The notes beneath the pieces were generated by a model, which made no database searches, was not told where the DNA came from, and was given only the letters and a program-made list of their open reading frames with translations. From contig NZ_CP113097.1 in the NCBI RefSeq assembly GCF_026625125.1, positions 4,574,001 to 4,638,000 of the forward strand: DNA of 64,000 nt, in the 5' to 3' direction. The first letter of the stretch is position 1. Each line of letters starts with the position of its first letter. The stretch is from Pseudomonas putida (GTDB lineage Bacteria; Pseudomonadota; Gammaproteobacteria; Pseudomonadales; Pseudomonadaceae). Below are positions 30,109 to 40,100 of this stretch, piece by piece. The position numbers and the translations under genes were made by a program.

Positions 30109-31260
30109 ATGACGGCCCCAGCCGAGCTCTCGCCCACCCTCCAACTGGCCTGCGACCTGATCCGTCGTCCCTCGGTCACCCCTGTCGACGCCGATTGCCA
30201 GGCGCAGATGATGAACCGCTTGGGCGCCGTGGGCTTCCAGCTCGAACCGATGCGCATCGAAGACGTCGACAACTTCTGGGCCACCCATGGTCACCAGGAC
30301 GGGCCGGTGCTGTGCTTCGCCGGCCACACCGATGTGGTCCCTACCGGCCCGGTACAGCAGTGGCAGCATGAGCCGTTCGAGGCACTGATCGATGCCGATG
30401 GCATGCTCTGCGGGCGTGGCGCTGCCGACATGAAGGGCAGCCTGGCCTCCATGGTGGTCGCCAGCGAGCGGTTCGTGCAGGACTACCCGAACCACCGCGG
30501 CAGGGTCGCGTTCCTGATCACCAGCGATGAAGAGGGCCCGGCACACCATGGCACCAAGGCTGTGGTCGAGCGCCTGATCGCGCGCAACGAGCGCCTGGAC
30601 TGGTGCATCGTCGGCGAGCCGTCGAGCACCAGCCTGCTCGGTGACGTGGTCAAGAACGGCCGCCGTGGCTCGCTTGGCGCCAAACTGACCGTGCGCGGCA
30701 AACAAGGCCATGTGGCCTACCCGCACCTGGCACGCAACCCGATCCACCTAGCCGCGCCAGCGCTGGCGGAGCTGGCCGCCGAACACTGGGATGAAGGCAA
30801 CGCGTTCTTCCCACCGACCAGTTTCCAGATCTCCAACCTCAATTCCGGTACCGGCGCCACCAATGTGGTGCCGGGTGATCTGACCGCGCTGTTCAATTTC
30901 CGCTTCTCCACCGAGTCGACGGTCGAAGGCCTGCAGGCGCGAGTCTCGGCAATCCTCGACAAGCATGAACTGGACTGGTCGATCGACTGGGCGCTTTCGG
31001 GCCTGCCATTCCTCACCGAGCCCGGCGAACTGCTCGATGCCGTTTCGGCCAGCATCAAGGGGGTCACCGGCCGTGATACTCAGCCGTCCACCAGCGGGGG
31101 CACGTCCGATGGCCGGTTCATCGCCACCATGGGCACCCAGGTCGTCGAACTGGGCCCGGTCAATGCAACCATCCACCAGGTCGACGAACGCATCCTGGCC
31201 AGCGACCTCGACCTGCTGACCGAGATCTACTACCAGACCCTGGTGCGGTTGCTCGCCTGA
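30109..31260 (+). CDS. dapE: Succinyl-diaminopimelate desuccinylase
   Basis: DapE is the zinc hydrolase that removes succinate to give L,L-diaminopimelate, completing the dapC/dapD succinylase branch in this window. The 383-residue M20-family protein has [13 protein letters not shown] (metal His/Asp), [14 protein letters not shown], and [14 protein letters not shown] (catalytic Glu and metal Glu). The C-terminal ligand histidine lies in [11 protein letters not shown]. Its stop overlaps the rlmA start (TGATG). Confidence 0.97.
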   Translation: MTAPAELSPTLQLACDLIRRPSVTPVDADCQAQMMNRLGAVGFQLEPMRIEDVDNFWATHGHQDGPVLCFAGHTDVVPTGPVQQWQHEPFEALIDADGMLCGRGAADMKGSLASMVVASERFVQDYPNHRGRVAFLITSDEEGPAHHGTKAVVERLIARNERLDWCIVGEPSSTSLLGDVVKNGRRGSLGAKLTVRGKQGHVAYPHLARNPIHLAAPALAELAAEHWDEGNAFFPPTSFQISNLNSGTGATNVVPGDLTALFNFRFSTESTVEGLQARVSAILDKHELDWSIDWALSGLPFLTEPGELLDAVSASIKGVTGRDTQPSTSGGTSDGRFIATMGTQVVELGPVNATIHQVDERILASDLDLLTEIYYQTLVRLLA

Positions 31261-32072
31261 TGCTCGCCTGCCCTATTTGCCAGGCGTCACTGACGCGGCT
31301 CGACAACGGTGTGGTGTGCCCGGCCGGCCACCGCTTCGACCGTGCCCGCCAGGGTTACCTGAACCTGCTGCCTGTGCAGCACAAGAACAGCCGTGACCCT
31401 GGCGACAATCAGGCCATGGTCGAAGCGCGCCGGGACTTCCTCGATGCCGGCCATTACGCGCCCGTGGCCCGTCGCCTGGCTGAACTGGCCGCCGAGCGCC
31501 AGCCTGGCGCCTGGCTGGACATCGGCTGCGGCGAAGGCTATTACACCGCGCAACTCGCCCAGGCCCTGCCACAGGCTGACGGCTACGCTTTGGACATCTC
31601 GCGGGAGGCCGTCAAACGTGCCTGCCGCCGCGACCCTTCGGTCACCTGGATGGTCGCCAGCATGGCCCGCGTCCCCATGGCCGATGCCAGTTGCCAGTTC
31701 ATCGCCAGCGTGTTCAGCCCGTTGGACTGGGCCGAGGCCCAGCGCCTGCTGAGCCCGGGTGGCGGCCTGATGCGGGTGGGCCCGACCAGCGGCCACCTGA
31801 TGGAATTGCGCGAAGTGCTCTACGATGAAGTACGCCCTTATGCCGATGACAAACACCTGGCCCTGCCCCCCCAGGGCATGGCCCATACCCACAGCGAAAC
31901 CCTTGAGTTCCGGCTGAGCCTGGCGGCCCCCAAAGCCCGGGCCGACCTGCTGGCCATGACGCCGCACGGCTGGCGCGCCAGTGCCGAGAAACGTGCGCGG
32001 GTGATAGACCAGCCCGAGCCCTTCGACGTCACGGTTTCGATGCGTTATGACTATTTCGTGCGCCAAGACTGA
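31260..32072 (+). CDS. rlmA: 23S rRNA (guanine745-N1)-methyltransferase
   Basis: RlmA-type enzymes methylate G745 of 23S rRNA; a paralogous group (TlrB/RlmA-II) methylates G748. The 270-residue protein starts with a zinc ribbon (CPICQ ... CPAGHRFD: C4, C7, then C and H about 17-21) and has the SAM motif WLDIGCGEGYYTAQLA near residue 81. Translationally coupled to dapE. The gammaproteobacterial setting favours the G745 type. Confidence 0.9.
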   Translation: MLACPICQASLTRLDNGVVCPAGHRFDRARQGYLNLLPVQHKNSRDPGDNQAMVEARRDFLDAGHYAPVARRLAELAAERQPGAWLDIGCGEGYYTAQLAQALPQADGYALDISREAVKRACRRDPSVTWMVASMARVPMADASCQFIASVFSPLDWAEAQRLLSPGGGLMRVGPTSGHLMELREVLYDEVRPYADDKHLALPPQGMAHTHSETLEFRLSLAAPKARADLLAMTPHGWRASAEKRARVIDQPEPFDVTVSMRYDYFVRQD

Positions 32073-32089
32073 GCACACCTGGAGCCCTT

Positions 32090-32467
32090 ATGCGCCAACC
32101 TGATATCGAGATCTACCTGAAGGACGCTGACGTCGACCACAAGCAGATTGCCCAATGGCTCGGCGAAGTGATTGGCCCCTGCAGCGAATGGCAGCAGAAA
32201 GGCCAGACCTTCAAATGCAAGGCCGGTAACATTCCGGTCACCTGGTTACCCAAGGCTGTAGGGAAATGGAACAGCCTGTACCTGGAAAGCGACCAGACGC
32301 CATGGGACGATGACGTCGCCTGCGCCCGCGCCGCATTCGCCGCACTGGGCGTGGAAGTGCGCTGCGCGCCAGGTGGCTGGGTCGAGGAAGATGGCGAGGA
32401 AGATGCCGATCGCTGGATCCGCATCAGCGCTGACGGTGAAGAGGAGATCACCTGGCGTACCTCGTGA
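32090..32467 (+). CDS. Conserved small acidic protein, function unknown
   Basis: A 125-residue acidic protein beginning MRQPDIEIYLKDADVDHKQI and ending in a Glu/Asp-rich segment with a conserved-looking ADRWIRISADGEEE. No signal peptide or membrane segment is visible. It follows rlmA by 17 bases and is probably co-transcribed with dapE-rlmA. I recognise the sequence style as a Pseudomonas conserved hypothetical but know no function. Confidence 0.8.
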   Translation: MRQPDIEIYLKDADVDHKQIAQWLGEVIGPCSEWQQKGQTFKCKAGNIPVTWLPKAVGKWNSLYLESDQTPWDDDVACARAAFAALGVEVRCAPGGWVEEDGEEDADRWIRISADGEEEITWRTS

Positions 32468-32497
32468 GCAGCACGCTACAAAAGAGTTCGCATCAGG

Positions 32498-32558
32498 CTG
32501 CAAGTTACACGGTCAACTTGCAGCTTGAAGCTTGAAGCTTGAAGCTTGAGGCTCGAAG
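32498..32558. repeat. Heptamer array with one inverted unit
   Basis: One inverted unit CTGCAAG (32498-32504) is followed, after 12 bases, by six consecutive 7-mers at 32517-32558: CTTGCAG, CTTGAAG three times, CTTGAGG, CTCGAAG. The inverted unit and first direct unit form a 9-bp stem (32497-32505 with 32516-32524). The array lies between the converging gene at 32090 and the cold-shock gene and may help terminate both. It is the same family as 16250-16357. Confidence 0.85.
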
Positions 32559-32566
32559 CGCAGGAC

Positions 32567-32776
32567 TCAGAGCCCTACGACGTCCTCGGCTTGCAGGCCT
32601 TTCTGGCCCTGCACGCAGGAGTACTCGACCCGCTGCCCTTCGACCAGGGTACGATGCCCCTCACCGCGGATCGCCCGATAATGGACGAATACATCCGCAC
32701 CACCTTCGCGCTGAATGAAGCCAAAGCCCTTGGCATCGTTGAACCACTTTACATTCCCAGTCTCACGAGACGACAT
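32567..32776 (-). CDS. Cold-shock domain protein (CspA family)
   Basis: A 69-residue single cold-shock domain that binds single-stranded RNA/DNA. It shows [18 protein letters not shown] with RNP1 (KGFGFI) and DVFVHYRAI with RNP2 (VFVHY). The C-terminal EDVVGL is short but in the normal size range. Whether it is cold-induced or growth-phase regulated cannot be decided here. It is divergent from plsB with 231 bases between them, containing the csp leader and the plsB promoter. Confidence 0.95.
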   Translation of the reverse strand: MSSRETGNVKWFNDAKGFGFIQREGGADVFVHYRAIRGEGHRTLVEGQRVEYSCVQGQKGLQAEDVVGL

Positions 32777-33007
32777 CTGAACTACTCCGGATTTTTATTG
32801 TGAAGATCGCCTTGTAGACACAGGGTTTCCTCCCCGTGCCGACGCCGCTTGCCGAAATATCCTGCAAGTGGCAGGCCGAGTATATGCCACAGAACAAATA
32901 ATTTTCATGACCGCCGCGCCCTTTGCAGGATTTTGCTGAACTTACGCAGATACGGCAGACTAACCGTTTGCACATTCACTGAACATCACACCCAGGGCAC
33001 ACACCCC

Positions 33008-35494
33008 ATGACCCGTTCTCCCCTGCGCCGCCTGATCTTTGGCGCTCTGCGTCGCCTGTTGTACCTGTGGGTGCGCTCCGAGACCATCAACCAGTCCGCC
33101 ATGAGCCTGCAGCTCGACCGCAGCCGCCCGGTGTTCTATGCCCTGCCCTCGCCATCGCTCACCGACCTGGCCGTACTCGACCATGAGTGCACCAAGGCGG
33201 GGCTGCCGCGCCCGGTACTGCCGGTAGCGGTGGGCACGCTGCACGAGCCGGCCGGGTTCTTCTACCTCACGCCCGACCCGGACTGGCTCGGCCGCCACGA
33301 CAAGCGCGGCGCGCCCCCCACCCTTGAGCGGGTGATTGCAGCGGTCAGCCAGCATGCCGAAGAAGACGCACAGATCATCCCGGTCAGTGTGTTCTGGGGC
33401 CAGACGCCTGCCAGCGAATCGAGCCCGTGGAAATTGCTCTTCGCTGACAGTTGGGCGGTAACCGGGCGCCTGCGCCGGCTGCTGACCATCCTGATACTGG
33501 GGCGCAAGACCCGCGTGCAGTTCTCGGCGCCTATCCAGGTGCGTGAGCTGGTGCAGCACAACAAAGGCCATGAACGCACCGTGCGCATGGCCCAACGCCT
33601 GATGCGCGTGCACTTTCGCAACCTCAAGACTGCAGTGATCGGCCCGGACATCTCGCACCGGCGCAATCTGGTCAAAGGCCTGGTGCACGCGCCACTGGTG
33701 CGCCAGGCCATCAGCGAACAAGCCCAACGGGAAAACATTCCCCAGGCCAAGGCTGAAGCTCAGGCCCTGCGCTACGGCAACGAGATCGCCTCGGACTACA
33801 CCTACACCGCGATCCGCTTTCTGGAAGTGGTGCTCAGCTGGTTCTGGAACAAGATCTACGACGGTATCAAGGTCAACCACATCGAGCAGGTGCAGGGCAT
33901 CGCACCGGGCCACGAAGTCATCTATGTACCCTGCCATCGCAGCCACATCGACTACCTGCTGCTGTCGTACCTGCTGTTTCGCAACGGCCTGACGCCACCG
34001 CACATCGCGGCCGGCATCAACCTCAACATGCCAGTGATCGGCGGCTTGCTGCGCCGCGGCGGCGCCTTCTTCATGCGCCGCACCTTCAAGGGCAACCCGC
34101 TGTACACCGCAGTGTTCAACGAATACCTGCACACCCTGTTCACCAAGGGGTTCCCGGTCGAGTACTTCGTCGAGGGCGGGCGCTCGCGCACCGGGCGCAT
34201 GCTGCAACCACGCACGGGGATGCTGGCGATCACCTTGCGCAGCTTCCTGCGCTCATCGCGCACACCGATCGTCTTCGTGCCGGTGTACATCGGCTACGAA
34301 CGGGTCCTGGAAGGCCGCACCTACCTGGGTGAACTGCGTGGCGCCAGCAAGAAGAAGGAGTCGATCTTCGACATCTTCAAAGTCATCGGCGCGCTGAAGC
34401 AGCGTTTCGGTCAGGTCTACGTCAACTTCGGCGAACCGATTCGCCTGGCAGGCTTTCTCGACCAACAGCAACCCGGCTGGCGTGAGCAGGCACTTGGCCC
34501 GCAGTTCCGTCCCGCCTGGCTGAACGAGACCACCACCCGCCTGGGTGAAACCGTGGCCCGCCACCTCAACGAGGCTGCAGCGGTCAACCCGGTCAACCTG
34601 GTGGCCCTGGCGTTGCTCTCCACCAGCCGCCTGGCACTGGACGAAAGTGCCCTGATCCGGGTGCTGGACCTGTACCTGGCCCTGTTGCGCAAGGTCCCCT
34701 ATTCGCAGCACACCACCCTGCCCGAGGGCGACGGCCAGGCGCTGATCGAGCACGTCAGGGGCATGAACCTGCTGGCGGAGCAGAAAGACGCCCTGGGCCG
34801 CATCCTCTACCTGGATGAAGCCAATGCGGTGCTGATGACTTATTACCGCAACAACGTCCTGCACATCTTTGCCTTGCCGGCGTTACTGGCAAGCTTCTTC
34901 CACAGCAGCTCACGAATGAGCCGTGACCTGCTCGGGCAGTATGTACACGCGTTGTATCCGTACCTGCAGGCCGAGCTGTTCCTGCGCTGGTCACCCGAGC
35001 AACTGGACGAGGTGATCGACCAGTGGCTGGCCGCGTTGGTCGAACAGGGGCTGCTACGCCAGGAGCAAGACAGCTACATTCGCCCTGCTCCGAGTTCGCG
35101 CCAATTCGTCCTGCTGACCCTGCTGGCCCGCTCCATCACCCAGACCTTGCAACGCTTCTACATGGCCACTTCGCTGCTGCTCAACAGTGGGCAGAACACC
35201 CTCAGCGCGGAAGAACTCGAAGACCTGTGCGTGATGATGGCTCAACGCCTGTCGATCCTGCACGGTCTCAATGCCCCGGAGTTCTTCGACAAGACCCTGT
35301 TCCGCCACTTCATCCAGACCCTGGTCGAGCAGGGCGTGTTGCGCCCGGACGGCAATGGCAAGCTGGGCTATCACGACAAGCTGGGAGAGCTGGCCGAGGG
35401 CGTGGCCAAGCGCGTGCTGTCAGCCGAGCTGCGCCTGTCGATCCGCCAGGTGGCGCTGCACCGTGATGAGCCGGTGGACATCGTGCAGGGGTAG
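33008..35494 (+). CDS. plsB: Glycerol-3-phosphate 1-O-acyltransferase
   Basis: PlsB acylates sn-glycerol-3-phosphate at position 1, starting phospholipid synthesis at the inner membrane. The 828-residue protein has acyltransferase motif I as [11 protein letters not shown] (H310, D315), [10 protein letters not shown], and the substrate-binding [10 protein letters not shown] followed by [13 protein letters not shown]. The frame is open 53 codons upstream, but ATG at 33008 ([19 protein letters not shown]) gives the usual length and N-terminus. Followed directly by the three-gene group starting at 35574. Confidence 0.96.
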   Translation: MTRSPLRRLIFGALRRLLYLWVRSETINQSAMSLQLDRSRPVFYALPSPSLTDLAVLDHECTKAGLPRPVLPVAVGTLHEPAGFFYLTPDPDWLGRHDKRGAPPTLERVIAAVSQHAEEDAQIIPVSVFWGQTPASESSPWKLLFADSWAVTGRLRRLLTILILGRKTRVQFSAPIQVRELVQHNKGHERTVRMAQRLMRVHFRNLKTAVIGPDISHRRNLVKGLVHAPLVRQAISEQAQRENIPQAKAEAQALRYGNEIASDYTYTAIRFLEVVLSWFWNKIYDGIKVNHIEQVQGIAPGHEVIYVPCHRSHIDYLLLSYLLFRNGLTPPHIAAGINLNMPVIGGLLRRGGAFFMRRTFKGNPLYTAVFNEYLHTLFTKGFPVEYFVEGGRSRTGRMLQPRTGMLAITLRSFLRSSRTPIVFVPVYIGYERVLEGRTYLGELRGASKKKESIFDIFKVIGALKQRFGQVYVNFGEPIRLAGFLDQQQPGWREQALGPQFRPAWLNETTTRLGETVARHLNEAAAVNPVNLVALALLSTSRLALDESALIRVLDLYLALLRKVPYSQHTTLPEGDGQALIEHVRGMNLLAEQKDALGRILYLDEANAVLMTYYRNNVLHIFALPALLASFFHSSSRMSRDLLGQYVHALYPYLQAELFLRWSPEQLDEVIDQWLAALVEQGLLRQEQDSYIRPAPSSRQFVLLTLLARSITQTLQRFYMATSLLLNSGQNTLSAEELEDLCVMMAQRLSILHGLNAPEFFDKTLFRHFIQTLVEQGVLRPDGNGKLGYHDKLGELAEGVAKRVLSAELRLSIRQVALHRDEPVDIVQG

Positions 35495-35512
35495 ATTTTC
35501 AGCCTGCGCCCG

Positions 35513-35566
35513 GTCCTTGAAAGGGATCAACATCGATTCGCTGCACCCCACATCCCTTTCAAGGAC
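35513..35566 (+). promoter_or_regulatory. 15-bp inverted repeat masking a ribosome-binding site
   Basis: GTCCTTGAAAGGGAT (35513-35527) is perfectly repeated inverted at 35552-35566 with a 24-base loop. The right arm contains AAGGA (35561-35565), the ribosome-binding site 8 bases before the ATG at 35574. In RNA the hairpin would hide this site. It could also act as a plsB terminator, but no T-run follows. Confidence 0.7.
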
Positions 35567-35573
35567 TATCAAT

Positions 35574-35942
35574 ATGCCTCAGATCAAATCGGTGACCGTC
35601 GAAATCACCTGCTCAGACTCCACCACCCCGCCGGCGGGAGCCCTCGTCAAATTGAGCTTGGCTGATGTTTCGCTAGCAGATGCGCCGTCCACCCCTGTTA
35701 CCGAACTCGATCTGCGCTGGGGAAGCGGTTTTCCGATCACCCTGCCGCTGCCCTTTGACTGGAGCCAGATCAACCAGAAACACGAATATGCCATCGGTGC
35801 GCGCATCGAGAATGATGGGCAACTGGTGTACATCAACACCACGAACTACACGCTGAAACCAGGCGTAGGCACCTATCAGGTTGAGGTCGAGAAGGTGCAC
35901 TCGGTCGCTGAAGGTCTCCACGGCGGCAACCTCATGGGTTGA
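35574..35942 (+). CDS. YbaY-like (type III secretion pilotin-fold) protein without signal peptide
   Basis: A 122-residue protein starting MPQIKSVTVEITCSDSTTPP. It has the beta-sandwich pattern of the YbaY/YscW lipoprotein domain: LVKLSLADVSLADAP, then ITLPLPFDWSQINQKHEYAI and ARIENDGQLVYINTT. It lacks an N-terminal signal or lipobox, unlike the next gene, with which it shares this pattern along its length, so the two look like diverged tandem duplicates. Function unknown; location is predicted cytoplasmic, which is odd for the family. Confidence 0.85.
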   Translation: MPQIKSVTVEITCSDSTTPPAGALVKLSLADVSLADAPSTPVTELDLRWGSGFPITLPLPFDWSQINQKHEYAIGARIENDGQLVYINTTNYTLKPGVGTYQVEVEKVHSVAEGLHGGNLMG

Positions 35943-35965
35943 CCACCTGCCCTGGAAAATCCGTT

Positions 35966-36006
35966 AAAGTCCTTGGGGTTGGCCACAAGCCAACCCCAAG
36001 GACTTT
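35966..36006 (+). promoter_or_regulatory. 18-bp perfect hairpin abutting a ribosome-binding site
   Basis: Bases 35966-35983 pair perfectly with 35989-36006 around a 5-base loop CACAA. The ribosome-binding site GGAG (36007-36010) follows directly, 5 bases before the ATG at 36016. The stem also includes AAGGA in its right arm. Likely roles are translation control or processing between the two YbaY-like genes. Confidence 0.75.
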
Positions 36007-36015
36007 GGAGATTCC

Positions 36016-36414
36016 ATGAAAAAGCTCGTAATGCTGTGGTGCGCATCCCTGCTCGCAGCCTGTTCCACCCACACCTCGCCGCCCCAGGCCAGCCTGGATG
36101 GCGAAGTCTTCTACCTTCAGCGCATCGCCCTGCCGCCCGCCGCCACCTTGAGCGTGGAACTGCAGGACGTATCGCTGATGGACGCCCCCGCCGTCACCCT
36201 GGCGCGCCAGGCCGGCCCGGTCAAAGGCAACGTACCGCTGCCGTTCCACCTCACCTACGACCCCGCCCAAGTCAAGCCCGGCCACCGCTACGCGGTCAGC
36301 GCGCGCATCGAACTGGGCGGCAAGCTGCTGTTCATCAACACCGAACACCACGGCGTCGAGCTCGATGGCAGCGACGCCCAGCCGGTACGGATCAAAGTCG
36401 ATCCCGTACGCTGA
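36016..36414 (+). CDS. YbaY-family lipoprotein
   Basis: A 132-residue lipoprotein with signal peptide and lipobox MLWCASLLAACST (lipidated Cys at 16). The mature part shows the YbaY/YscW domain: TLSVELQDVSLMDAPAVTLA, PLPFHLTYDPAQVKPGHRYA, and ARIELGGKLLFINTEHHGV. The domain is related to pilotins that guide secretins, but no secretion system is encoded nearby. It is the secreted counterpart of the upstream gene. Confidence 0.88.
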   Translation: MKKLVMLWCASLLAACSTHTSPPQASLDGEVFYLQRIALPPAATLSVELQDVSLMDAPAVTLARQAGPVKGNVPLPFHLTYDPAQVKPGHRYAVSARIELGGKLLFINTEHHGVELDGSDAQPVRIKVDPVR

Positions 36415-36431
36415 CATCCGCCTACTTCTGT

Positions 36432-36448
36432 TGAAAGGGACCCTTTCA
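36432..36448 (+). promoter_or_regulatory. Palindromic ribosome-binding site of the DUF4197 gene
   Basis: TGAAAGGG, A, CCCTTTCA (36432-36448) is a perfect inverted repeat ending on the first base of the ATG. AAGGGA (36435-36440) is the ribosome-binding site, 7 bases from the start codon. A small hairpin GAAAG-GGACC-CTTTC would pair the site with the spacer. Confidence 0.55.
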
Positions 36449-37137
36449 TGATTCGCTCCTCCCTGCGCTTCACCGCCCTGTGCGCCGGCCTGCTGCTGTC
36501 CGCCAGCGCCCTGGCCCTGTCACTGGGCGACCTGACCCAGAAGGACGCCACCGGCGGCCTGAAAGATGCGCTCACCCAAGGTGCACAGGTCGCCGTCAAG
36601 CAATTGAGCACCCCCGGTGGTTTCAGCAACAACCCGGATGTGCGCATCGAACTGCCAGGCAACCTCGGCAAGGCCGCCAAGGCCATGAAGATGTTCGGCA
36701 AAGGTGACCAGGTCACGGCCCTGGAAGACAGCATGAACAAGGCCGCGGAAGCGGCGGTGCCGCAAGCCCAGGCGATCCTGGTCGATGCGGTGAAGAACAT
36801 GAGCGTGACCGATGCCAAGGGCATCCTCAGCGGGGGCGATGATTCGGCCACCCAATACCTGAACAAGAGCAGCCGCGAGAAGATCCGCGCCAAGTTCCTG
36901 CCCATCGTCAAGGCGGCGACCGACAAGGTGGGCGTGGTTCAACAGTACAACGCTTTTGCCGGCCAGGCCTCAGCCCTGGGCCTGGGCGATGCCAAGAGTG
37001 CCAATGTCGAGAGCTATGTGACCGAAAAAGCCCTAGACGGCCTGTTTGAAATGATCGCCAAGCAAGAACAGAGCATTCGCCAGAACCCCGCACAGGCAGC
37101 TACCAGCCTGGCCAAGAAGGTATTTGGCGCCCTGTGA
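36448..37137 (+). CDS. DUF4197 periplasmic protein
   Basis: A 229-residue protein with a signal peptide (MIRSSLRFTALCAGLLLSASALALS) and a helical mature part matching the DUF4197 pattern: GGLKDALTQGAQVAVKQLS, DVRIELPGNLGKAAKAM and ILSGGDDSATQYLNKSSR. Function is unknown in the family. It is the third of three genes read in the same direction after plsB and ends at a convergent terminator facing the RND pump. Confidence 0.88.
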   Translation: MIRSSLRFTALCAGLLLSASALALSLGDLTQKDATGGLKDALTQGAQVAVKQLSTPGGFSNNPDVRIELPGNLGKAAKAMKMFGKGDQVTALEDSMNKAAEAAVPQAQAILVDAVKNMSVTDAKGILSGGDDSATQYLNKSSREKIRAKFLPIVKAATDKVGVVQQYNAFAGQASALGLGDAKSANVESYVTEKALDGLFEMIAKQEQSIRQNPAQAATSLAKKVFGAL

Positions 37138-37145
37138 CCCGCGAA

Positions 37146-37164
37146 GGGAGGGCTATGCCCTCCC
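37146..37164. terminator. Convergent hairpin
   Basis: GGGAGGGC (37146-37153), TAT, GCCCTCCC (37157-37164) forms an 8-bp GC stem between the convergent DUF4197 and RND genes. There is no long T-run on either side. Confidence 0.55.
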
Positions 37165-37173
37165 CCGCAGCCT

Positions 37174-40100
37174 TCAGCCCTTCTTCACCCTGAACCACGC
37201 CGCATACAGTGCCGGCAGGAACAACAGGGTCAGCACCGTGGCAACGATCAACCCGCCCATGATCGCCACCGCCATCGGCCCGTAGAACACGCTGCGCGAC
37301 AGCGGGATCATCGCCAGCACTGCCGCCAGCGCCGTCAGCACGATCGGCCGGAAGCGCCGCACCGTGGCCTCGATGATGGCCTGCCAACGGTCCAGCCCCG
37401 AAGCGATATCCTGTTCGATCTGGTCCACCAGGATCACCGAGTTGCGCATGATCATGCCCGCCAGGGCAATGGTGCCAAGCATGGCGACGAAGCCGAACGG
37501 CTGGCGGAACACCAGCAGGAACAAGGTCACGCCGATCAGCCCCAGTGGCGCCGTGAGGAACACCATCACCGTGCGCGAGAAGCTGCGCAGCTGGATCATC
37601 AACAAGCTGAGCACCACGACGATGAACAGCGGCATGCCGGCGTTCACCGACTTCTGCCCGCGCTCGGAGTCCTCGACAGTGCCGCCCACTTCCAGCAGGT
37701 AGCCATCCGGCAGCTTGTCCTTGATTGCCTGCAAGGTCGGGGCAATCTGCTTGACCAGGGTTGCCGGCTGCTCCTTGTCATAGATGTCGCCGCGTACCGT
37801 CACCGTCGGCAAGCGGTTACGGTGCCAGATGATGCCTTCCTCGAAGCCATAGTCCAGGGTCGCTACCTGCGACAGCGCCACGCTCTGGCCGTTGTCGGTG
37901 GGCAACGCCAGGCTGCCGAGGTTGCCCAGTTCGCCACGCTCCTTCTGCGTGCCACGCAGGAGAATTTCGATCAGCTCGTTGTCCTCCCGGTACTGGCTCA
38001 CCGTGGTGCCGGTGAGCGAGCTGCGCAGGAAGCTCGACAGGTGCGCGGTACTTACGCCAAGTGCACGCGCACGGTCCTGGTCGATCGCCAGGAACACCGC
38101 CTTGCTTGGCTCTTCCCAGTCAAGGTGCACGTTCACCACATGGGGGTTTTCACGCACCTTGTCCGCCACCTCACGGGCCAGGGCGCGCACCTTCTCGATA
38201 TGCTCGCCCGTGACCCTGAACTGCACCGGGTAGCCCACCGGCGGGCCGTTCTCAAGGCGGGTGACGCGGGCGCGCAGGTCGGGGAATCGCTGGTCCACCG
38301 TGTCGATCAGCCAACTGCGCAAGCGCTCGCGCTCCTCCAAAGACGTGGCCAGCACGACGAACTGGGCAAAGCTCGCGGCGGGCAGTTGCTGGTCCAATGG
38401 CAGATAAAAGCGCGGCGACCCGGTGCCTACGTAGGCCACATAGTTGTCGATGCCATCCAGCTGCTTGAGCAGGGCCTCGAGCTGCTTGACCCGCTCGGTG
38501 GTATTGCCCAGCGACGCGCCCTCGGCCAGTTTGAGGTCGACCATCAGTTCTGGGCGGCCGGACGCCGGGAAGAACTGCTGCGGCACGAAGCGGAACATCG
38601 CAATGCTGCCGACAAAGGCTGCGATGGTCAGCAGGATGACCGTCTTGCGCCGCCGCACGCACCACTCCACTACACGTCGCACACGCTGGTAGAACGCGGT
38701 GGCATAGGGGTCCGGCGCATGCCCGTTACCGTTATGACGGGCGGCATGCAGCTTGGCCAGGTCCGGCAGCAACCGTTCACCCAGGTAAGGGACGAACACC
38801 ACAGCCACCACCCACGAGGTGAGCAACGCAATGGTCACCACCTGGAAGATAGAGCGGGTGTACTCACCCGTACTGGACGCTGCCGTGGCAATCGGCAGAA
38901 AGCCGGCAGCGGTAATCAGCGTACCGGTCAGCATCGGAAAAGCCGTGCTGGTCCAGGCATAACTGGCAGCCTTGAACCGGTCGTAGCCCTGCTCCATCTT
39001 GATCGCCATCATTTCCACGGCAATGATCGCGTCGTCCACCAGCAGGCCCAGGGCCAGCACCAGCGCGCCCAGCGAGATCTTGTGCAGGCCGATACCGAAA
39101 TAGTGCATGGCGGCAAACGTCATCGCCAGCACCAAGGGTATAGCCAGGGCCACCACCAAGCCGGTACGCAGCCCAAGCGAGAAGAAGCTCACCAACAGCA
39201 CGATGACCAGCGCCTCGACCAGCACCTGGACGAACTCGCCCACGCCCGCCTTGACCGCAGCCGGCTGATCGGAGACTTTGCGCAGCTGCATCCCGGCCGG
39301 CAGGTTGCGCGCCAAGCGTTCGAACTCACCTTCCAGTGCCTTGCCCAGCACCAGGATGTCGCCGCCATCCTTCATCGACACGGCCAGGCCGATCGCGTCT
39401 TCACCCATGAAGCGCATGCGCGGCGCGGGAGGGTCATTGAAGCCCCGGTACACCTCAGCGACATCGCCGATACGGAAGGTGCGATCCCCTACCCGGATGG
39501 GGAACTGGCGAATCTGCTCGACGCTGTCGAACTGGCCACTGACGCGCAGTTGCAGGCGCTCGCTGGGGGTTTCGAAAAAGCCGGCGGTGCTCACCGCGTT
39601 CTGCTCTCGCAGCGCTTGCTGCACGGCCTCCAGCGGCACGCCCAGGGTGGCCAGCTTGAGGTTGGACAGCTCGATCCAGATTTTCTCGTCCTGCAGGCCG
39701 ATCAGTTCGACCTTGCCCACGTCCTTGACACGTTGCAACTGGATCTGGATTCGGTCTGCATAGTCCTTGAGCACGGCGTAGTCGAAGCCGCTACCGGTGA
39801 GCGCATAAATATTGCCGAAGGTAGTACCGAACTCGTCATTGAAGAACGGCCCCTGGATTTCCGGGGGCAGGGTGTGGCGGATATCCGCGACCTTCTTGCG
39901 GATCTGGTACCACAGCTCGGGAATATCCTTGGAATGCAGCGAGTCCCGGGCCATGAAGGTCACTTGCGATTCGCCGGGGCGCGAGAACGAGACGATCCTC
40001 TCGTACTCGCCGGTTTCCATCAGCTTCTTCTCGATGCGCTCGGTCACCTGGCGCGACACTTCCTCGGCCGTTGCCCCCGGCCACAGGGTACGGATGACCA

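Noticed and set aside
32498..32558. Heptamer array as a CRISPR
   Set aside because: Units are contiguous 7-mers without spacers, and no cas gene is present.
36016..36414. Type III secretion pilotin role for the YbaY-like lipoprotein
   Set aside because: Only the fold is shared; no secretin or type III genes lie in the window.
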